This document shows, piece by piece, positions 58,241 to 64,000 of a stretch of DNA of 64,000 bases (position 1 is the first letter of the stretch; each line of letters opens with the position of its first letter). The position numbers were made by a program, and so were the translations under genes. The notes below the pieces were generated by a model, which was not told the origin of the DNA, ran no database searches, and worked only from the letters and a program-made list of their open reading frames with translations. This stretch comes from Malachius bipustulatus (taxonomy: Eukaryota > Arthropoda > Insecta > Coleoptera > Melyridae). Location of the stretch: the NCBI GenBank assembly GCA_910589415.1, contig OU342630.1, forward strand, positions 63,856,186-63,920,185. Direction: 5' to 3'.

Positions 58241-58460
58241 TGAAGTCTGTTGTTGATTAAGAAATTTTATTTAGTCTTTTCTAAAGAAAAATATGATCTT
58301 CCTAAACATGATAGATGAAAAAAAATTACAAATATGGTTGGGTTAATTGGTAGATACCTACCTTGCTGATCTTTTTAAATTACATATAGACATCATCTTA
58401 TTATCTTGATGGAATGGTTCTGAGATATCTTTCGGGCTTTTTTCAGACATTCTTCTCATA

Positions 58461-59379
58461 TACAGGGTGTCATATACAAAAATAGGCGATAAATTTCCTG
58501 TAGACATGGGTCGTTGTAGCTTTAGTTTTTGAGATAGGGTGTTGAAGTTCTTCGAAAAATTTAATATTTTTTGAATATCTACAAATTGGCTGATCAGAAT
58601 AACTCGAATTTTTTGACAGCTGTTGTACTAATTGAAGTACATGATTTGATACTCCCAAAGAAAAATTATTCAGTCCAGTGGCAGAGATCTGGGTGTGTTG
58701 TTACCTTTTTTATTAAACAATTTCTACGCCACTGACATTTATGCAAATTTGTTATTTTTGCTAGATACCTCCTTTTGTTTAGAGGAGAAATGTCCTTTTT
58801 ATGTTTTTGTTGTAGGATGCACTGTTTTCAAGATACTTCGCAATGTAGGAACCCCTACGAGGTAAAATATCCTAAAAATCAATGCTATTGAGTTTTTCCA
58901 AAAATTAGTCATTTTTGTGATCGTTATTGCAGCGTGTTACATTACAAAAAAAGCTTGCATGGGTTCCTACATTGTGAAATATTTTAAAAACAGTACGTCC
59001 TACAACAAAAACATAAAAAGACATTTCTCCTCTAAACAAAACGAGGTGTCTACCCAAAATAACAAATTTGCATAAATGTCAGTGGCGTAGAAATTGTTTA
59101 ATAAAAAAGGTAGATTTCTGCCACTGAATTGAATAATTTTTCAATGGGAGTATCAAATCATGTACTTCAATTAGTACAACAGCTGTCAAAGAATTCGAGT
59201 TATTCTGATCAGCCAGTTTGTAGATATTCAAAAAATATCAAATTTTTAAAAGAACTTTAACACCCTGTATCTCGAAAACTAAAGCTCCAACGACCCATGT
59301 CTACAGGAAATTTATCGCCTATTTTTGCATTTCCTACATGCCCTTTAAGTTTTTAACACCTATTCAGTAACACCCTGTA
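58461..59379. mobile_element. Palindromic foldback element with TACAGGGTGT end in intron 4
   Basis: TACAGGGTGTCATATACAAA (58461) and CACCCTGTA (59379) are flanked by TA on both sides. The arms match closely (AATAGGCGATAAATTTCCTG and its inverse), except that the right tip has about 45 extra bases. The centre lies near 58910. No coding capacity. Confidence 0.85.
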
Positions 59380-59770
59380 TACTCGTACTATAATGGTAAA
59401 CATTAGCAGATGATGGTAACTAAGTGTTCCTCATTATTTTTCATTACTTCTACTTTTTTTAGTTACCTGCTTTTTGTATCAGATTTTATTAAATAAATTA
59501 TTTAAAATACTGTAAAGGTAAGGGGTTAATATTAAAAAGTTTGTGAGGAGTAACCTGTTTTGTTCCAAAGGAGAGTGAAACAAGAATTTATGGAATAAAA
59601 AATTAAAATTAATGATTCTAATAAAAAGTTGGAATGAAAAAAATAATATCTTGAAAAACTGGTTGGTTTTTAAATAACTGACCTTTCCTTAGAGCTATTT
59701 TGGGACACTAGTGCTAATTAATTAAACGTTCTGAAAAATTTTTGAAAATTTATTCCAATACTTTTTACAG
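59380..59770. other. Intron 4, last part
   Basis: AT-rich sequence leading to the acceptor CTTTTTACAG. No element seen. Confidence 0.5.
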
Positions 59771-59970
59771 GAGACAGAATAAATAGTGTGACTATAAGTT
59801 TTGAGCATATGGTATACGAAGACGCTTTAACAATTCTGAGTTACGCCAGTCCATATGAAGTGATAATTGAAGCAAAAGGAGGAAAATACATTCACAACAA
59901 CGGCGGTCAAGCAGCACGCCAGTTAAGTCATCCCATTTACAGAAGTTCTTCATACGCTGATTTATATCAG
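59771..59970 (+). CDS. PDZ gene exon 5: second half of the PDZ domain
   Basis: A 200-nt exon between CTTTTTACAG and GTAGGTAC, phase 1 to phase 0. It encodes residues 186-252. GDRINSVTISFEHMVYEDAL gives strand D and helix B, then SPYEVIIEAK gives the last strand; the domain ends at about residue 222. The first residue of helix B is Tyr201 where class I domains have His; nNOS, a class III PDZ, also has Tyr there, so ligands other than S/T-x-hydrophobic are likely. The remainder, HPIYRSSSYADLYQ, has three tyrosines that could be phosphorylated. Confidence 0.9.
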
Positions 59971-60069
59971 GTAGGTACCAACCAATTTTCACTTTAATCT
60001 TTTTTTCAAGATACTCCAGTAATAATAGCATGAAAGCATGAAAACCCCTTAAATTATGAATTGTTTCAG

Positions 60070-63000
60070 GGAGATAAACCAGCAAAGAAATGTCTGTTTG
60101 GCGAAGAATACAACAGTTCCATGTCGTCGAATTATTCAAGCTTGCAGAAGTCGCGCAGCAACGTAACAACTTTAGAAAGAAAAGAATCCAAGTCGCCCCA
60201 AGTGACCCAGCCCGGTGTTAAGAAGCCGGCTCCGAAAGTACAGATGAGCGCGGATCAGTTGAAACAACAGCTGGAACAGAAAATAATACCGGACCATCAG
60301 CACAATTTAAAAATCAAAAACGAAAAACCACTTCGAGCCGAAGCGGGGATTCAGAAAACCGAGAACAGCTACCAGAAGTTCGGTATACGAGTTCTGCCGG
60401 CAGAGCATCAACAGAAGAGCCCGAAGAGCACCGAGCTGTCTCAGAACGACAACAACATCAACATCGAGAGGCTAGCTCCCGGCATCGACGAAGTTGATAA
60501 GAAATCCTTGCCCCAGGCCAAAAAGCGCGAGAAGAAAACCCCCCCGGAAAGACCGGACGACTTCGAACGAGGGAATGACTTGAATAACTCGGGGATCAAA
60601 CGAGACGAAAATGGTATCCCGCAAGAGATACCGAGTCACATGTTGAACGCCGCCGTGGCTGCCAGGAAAAACAGAAAGAATTCCGACGATCGAACGATTT
60701 TGAACGACGAAGACCACGACTCTTCCAAACCGAGGAAGAAAGCTAAGGCGCCCCCGCCTCCTGAAGAACGAAAAAATTCCGACCAGTCGAGAAAGGACAG
60801 CTTCAACGAGATAAAAATTGTCAGCGATAACAGAACGGAATCGACTGATAAAAAAGTCCCGGACAAAGAAGTCTCCGAAGATCTAGACTGTGATTCGAGT
60901 CTTCTTTCTAAGGAAAATTATAATTCCGATTCAGATATTGAGACCGATAACCAGTCCTCAGTAAATACGATCGAACTCAATTCTTCTGAAATCACCATTC
61001 ATCATTCCGAAGATATCGACGATAGGAGACGAACTGCGAGCACGGGAGATCTTACAAAAATGCACAGAGGTCGCAAGACCAGCAGTGGTACGCTGGAACG
61101 TGCTCAGAGCTTGGATATAACCGACACCGGGATTCCTTCCCTGTCAAAACGGGCGACAGGCAGATTTGAAGACACTTTTGATATTAAATCCGATGAAGAA
61201 TTGTTCGGTAAAGCGATGATGAACAAAGAACCGAGACTATCTCTAATTCTGGACGGTCTGAATACCTTCCAGAGAAATCGACTGAAGAAATCGACGGAAT
61301 GGGGCAATTTAGAAGATGCCATGTTGAAACTAAATCACGATGAAGATAATAAAAGTTTTGATTCCAACATAACAATAGAAGATTTGAGAATAGACGCACC
61401 TGATAGAAGCCCGGAATTGAGCGCGGTCGTAGATAAAATTAAGGAAATCAAGAGGCAGAGTCTTGAGATTCCGGCTGACGAGATAGTTTCGAGTGTAGAG
61501 AAATCAAACGTCAGGAGACCTAAGAATCAGATCTGGCCCTCGGATAATGACATTGTGGACGTAATACATATCAATACGAAACGGCAAATAATAAGAAAAC
61601 CGGAAGATTGCGTGCCATTTCCTAAAGAGCTGGAAATTGAAACTTCGACAGACAGTTCGAAATTGAGTAATGAAATTACAACAACACCGGTACCGGTGCC
61701 TATGCAGAAGACTTTTATCTTGATGGGAAATAACGCTAATGCGAATAATGATTTTTCAGGTCAAAAAAGACAACATGAAGATGAGTATTCTATGATTCCG
61801 GAGAAAAAAGAGAGGTATTCGTTGGAGCAGCCCGTATCGCACATAGAATTACAATCATCCCCCGATGATACATTATTGACTGCACCTAAAGTGGAAAACG
61901 TTATTGTTGATGAAGTAGAAAATATTAACGCACCGTTAACCACATTACTTACCGCTCCAGTAGTTGAAAATGTTTCCCTTAATGATGATTTATCAAATGA
62001 TCACATTAAATTAAATAAAACATCGTTAAATGGTGATAATGATGATGATGATAAAGAAGAACAAAACGTCACTGTAACAAACGGTAATATCAATGAAATT
62101 ACCACCAAATCACCTGTTCAAACCGTATCTAGCGGTTTAGATTTAGAAGATAAACCTGATGAGTTGGAAAGTTTTGAAATTTCAAAAAATCCAGTTAATT
62201 CAGGGGAGTTCAATGATACAGATGAAGCGAAAACGAGCATAACGAAAATTAATGCTAAACCGATTGATCCAAGCACTTTCGATATAACAAGCAATTTTCT
62301 TTACAATGAAAAATTCGTTTCCGGTCAAGATAGTTATAATTTAATTAAGGGAGACACCAACATTCCGGATGATGTTAAAGTGTCTCGAAATTCACTGGAG
62401 AGTGCTGAGAAAATGAAACAACCCAAATATGAAATCAAAAACCAAATCGAACTAAATCGTAATAACAATATTAGTAACGTTACAATAAGTAACGACAATA
62501 GTTTAATATCTGAATACAACAGCTTCGATAATACTAACACTAACACTAACACTGAGTCAAGCAAAGTTGAGGACACTAAAACAGATTCCAGTGAATTATA
62601 CACAACAGCCTTAGACACTACAAAGGAGAATAAAAATGATTTATCTAAACTTACGATTACCACACCAGATTTAATAAAGAACGTTAGCATAATTGAGGCG
62701 ATTAACTCCCTCAATAACGATGTAACGTTGCAAGGTCCGAACTCTTTAACATTGGATATTTCGGGAGACAAGACGGAATCACCGGAACGTTCAACAGTAA
62801 GCAGCACCATTAAAAAGTTCAATTCTGAAGAGAGCAAGTTACCAAAGAGAATCGTTTCGCCTGACAAGACAAATAACTCCCTGACGTACATAACCGAAAT
62901 CCAGGTCACTCCGGTAAATAAAAACGTATCCGAAGTAGAAGTGTCACCAAACTCTACCACCACCATGGGAAATGAGAACAATTTAGATAAAAACTTTGAA

Positions 63001-63720
63001 AATTACGTGAAAAATTTCGAATCGAACGTGAAAAGTTTCGAGACAAACATCAAAGCGTTCGAAACGAATATCGAAAAGTCCGTTAAAAAAGAACCGGAAA
63101 CGCCAAATGAAAATATAAATGCAGAAAAAGAGCTGCATAAAATCCAGGAAATAGCGGAGGAGCAGTTGAAAAAATTACCGGAAATGAGATTCACGACTTC
63201 CAGCTATGAAGCGTCTAGGGTACCTGAGAAACGCCAATCGCAAATAGAAATTTTAAGGTCCAATTTTGAAAAAAGTCCGCCTAAAAACTCGAAAACGGAA
63301 ATTGCTAGCACAAAGTCACGCATACCGATCTCCACCACCATGAAGACGCCTCCGACCTCCCCGGAGAGGCGAGACTCGCGCAACTTTGATTCCGAACAGG
63401 ACAAAGCGATTCTGGATCTGATGTCGTCCAGTGTGCATTCTACGCCCATGCAGAAGCACCAGCACCAAGCGAAACCGGGTAATAAGAACGTAACAGTCAC
63501 TTCTATTCGCACCAACTCTAAAATACCTTCAGGGTTACCGACACTGGGCAGTGGGAGACCTCCGGTACCCCCAAAACGGTTCGAAACAACCGAGGGGGAT
63601 AGTTTAGTGCAAGTGTCGACAAACGGAGGATCGGGAAATAGTTTTACGCATTGGGTGTTTAATCCAAATGATAGTGTCACTAACATAGTTGTGAATCAAA
63701 ATAAATATGATCAAAAGTAG
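60070..63720 (+). CDS. PDZ gene exon 6: long disordered cytoplasmic tail and stop
   Basis: One open frame of 1216 codons to the stop at 63718-63720. The acceptor is TTGTTTCAG after a short (99-bp) intron. It encodes residues 253-1468, rich in Ser, Lys, Asp, Glu and Asn, with no globular domain that I can see. Visible features are: APPPPEE (about 479-485); a duplicated LLTAP-x-VENV motif (from 854); a short NTNTNTNT run from an AACACT microsatellite; four exact heptads of the type F-E-x-N-V/I-K-x at 1228-1255, probably a short amphipathic helix; and RPPVPPKR at 1415-1422, which fits SH3 ligands of both orientations. Codon use changes from GC-richer (before about 61500) to AT-richer in the middle. 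The C-terminus, NKYDQK, is not a PDZ ligand. Confidence 0.92.
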   Translation, partial: GDKPAKKCLFGEEYNSSMSSNYSSLQKSRSNVTTLERKESKSPQVTQPGVKKPAPKVQMSADQLKQQLEQKIIPDHQHNLKIKNEKPLRAEAGIQKTENSYQKFGIRVLPAEHQQKSPKSTELSQNDNNINIERLAPGIDEVDKKSLPQAKKREKKTPPERPDDFERGNDLNNSGIKRDENGIPQEIPSHMLNAAVAARKNRKNSDDRTILNDEDHDSSKPRKKAKAPPPPEERKNSDQSRKDSFNEIKIVSDNRTESTDKKVPDKEVSEDLDCDSSLLSKENYNSDSDIETDNQSSVNTIELNSSEITIHHSEDIDDRRRTASTGDLTKMHRGRKTSSGTLERAQSLDITDTGIPSLSKRATGRFEDTFDIKSDEELFGKAMMNKEPRLSLILDGLNTFQRNRLKKSTEWGNLEDAMLKLNHDEDNKSFDSNITIEDLRIDAPDRSPELSAVVDKIKEIKRQSLEIPADEIVSSVEKSNVRRPKNQIWPSDNDIVDVIHINTKRQIIRKPEDCVPFPKELEIETSTDSSKLSNEITTTPVPVPMQKTFILMGNNANANNDFSGQKRQHEDEYSMIPEKKERYSLEQPVSHIELQSSPDDTLLTAPKVENVIVDEVENINAPLTTLLTAPVVENVSLNDDLSNDHIKLNKTSLNGDNDDDDKEEQNVTVTNGNINEITTKSPVQTVSSGLDLEDKPDELESFEISKNPVNSGEFNDTDEAKTSITKINAKPIDPSTFDITSNFLYNEKFVSGQDSYNLIKGDTNIPDDVKVSRNSLESAEKMKQPKYEIKNQIELNRNNNISNVTISNDNSLISEYNSFDNTNTNTNTESSKVEDTKTDSSELYTTALDTTKENKNDLSKLTITTPDLIKNVSIIEAINSLNNDVTLQGPNSLTLDISGDKTESPERSTVSSTIKKFNSEESKLPKRIVSPDKTNNSLTYITEIQVTPVNKNVSEVEVSPNSTTTMGNENNLDKNFENYVKNFESNVKSFETNIKAFETNIEKSVKKEPETPNENINAEKELHKIQEIAEEQLKKLPEMRFTTSSYEASRVPEKRQSQIEILRSNFEKSPPKNSKTEIASTKSRIPISTTMKTPPTSPERRDSRNFDSEQDKAILDLMSSSVHSTPMQKHQHQAKPGNKNVTVTSIRTNSKIPSGLPTLGSGRPPVPPKRFETTEGDSLVQVSTNGGSGNSFTHWVFNPNDSVTNIVVNQNKYDQK

Positions 63721-64000
63721 CTGATAGTTTTGGATTCGGAAGTATTTTCTTCTCTTCCCTCTTCACCCCCCTGATTTAGCCTAAATTTATTACACGGCGA
63801 AATTGTGTTTCGAAATTATCTCTTTTATAAATTAAATAGAAAATTTATTTTATTATCCCGATGACAAAATGTATTTTTATTATGTAGGTGTATTTAGAAG
63901 GTATGGCAATTCATCTTATTAAAGTTGAGGAACAAAATTGTGCCATGTGTTTTGTAAATAATTGTAGCAAAAATTTGTCAAAGCTGCAAAGTTAACATTT
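63721..64000 (+). other. 3' UTR of the PDZ gene (partial)
   Basis: AT-rich sequence after the stop. There is no AATAAA. ATTAAA variants occur at 63831-63836 and 63918-63923, so polyadenylation may be at about 63940-63960 or beyond the window. Confidence 0.5.

Larger units (their letters stand above)
7647..63720 (+). other. Gene span: membrane-anchored single-PDZ protein
   Basis: Six coding exons sum to 4407 nt, giving 1468 residues plus a stop. Junction phases are 1, 1, 0, 1, 0, and every intron has GT-AG ends. Order of parts: signal peptide 1-19, ectodomain about 20-33 with a single Cys28, membrane helix about 34-56, basic stop-transfer KRNKNK, linker 64-137, PDZ 138-222, disordered tail 223-1468. 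The intron lengths are about 44.4, 4.4, 0.23, 2.6 and 0.1 kb. A type I membrane protein with a cytoplasmic PDZ domain and a long flexible tail suggests a cortical or junctional scaffold, but this is inference. I do not recognise the family name. Alternative first exons could exist upstream or within intron 1. Confidence 0.85.

Noticed and set aside
60472..63686. Minus-strand open frames up to 215 codons opposite exon 6
   Set aside because: They are shadows of the long + strand coding exon; the antisense of Ser/Asp/Glu/Asn-rich codons stays open by composition.
1..64000. CRISPR arrays, bacterial operons or prophage
   Set aside because: No regular direct repeat-spacer pattern. The splice junctions, SINEs and LINEs show eukaryotic nuclear DNA.

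Overview
This window looks like insect nuclear DNA. It is AT-rich, has long introns with consensus GT-AG junctions, and carries many degenerate transposons: RTE-type, Jockey/CR1-type and BEL/Pao-type retroelements, 5S- and tRNA-derived SINEs, and a very large set of TA-flanked palindromic (foldback) DNA elements. I cannot fix the order; a beetle or another large-genome insect would fit, but that is a guess.

Only one convincing host gene is present. It lies on the + strand in six coding exons: 7647-7836, 52227-52298, 56677-56825, 57051-57195, 59771-59970 and 60070-63720. The splice phases agree at every junction and give 1468 codons plus a stop. The predicted protein has a signal peptide, a minute ectodomain of about 14 residues with one cysteine, one membrane helix, a juxtamembrane linker, one PDZ domain split over two exons, and a cytoplasmic tail of more than 1200 low-complexity residues ending with a proline-rich SH3-type ligand. 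I do not recognise it as a named gene. Intron 1 is about 44.4 kb and fills most of the window.

Layout. 1-7600: flank with two weak minus-strand coding-like pieces, a 5S-derived SINE, a tRNA-derived SINE and a hammerhead ribozyme. 7647-7836: exon 1, preceded by a start-stop upstream ORF. 7837-52226: intron 1, with a broken RTE LINE that carries two later insertions (10440-13705), foldback elements at 18794, 24892, 32083, 34725, 35389, 41845, 43417, 48252 and 50572, a LINE inside a foldback arm (33658-34724), a foldback inside a foldback (26788-29026), a tandem repeat split by a foldback (41585-43100), a retroposon with a second hammerhead (40319-40761), BEL and RTE remnants (44934-46090), and a third hammerhead (49903-49960). 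52227-63720: the rest of the gene, with three clear foldback elements and one diverged one in introns 2 and 4. 63721-64000: 3' UTR.

The most notable non-genic signals are three separate hammerhead ribozyme cores and a group of palindromic elements with CAGGGTG-like ends and TA flanks. One of these elements still carries a helix-turn-helix ORF of the DUF4817 type, which suggests that an IS630/Tc1/mariner-like transposase moved the group.
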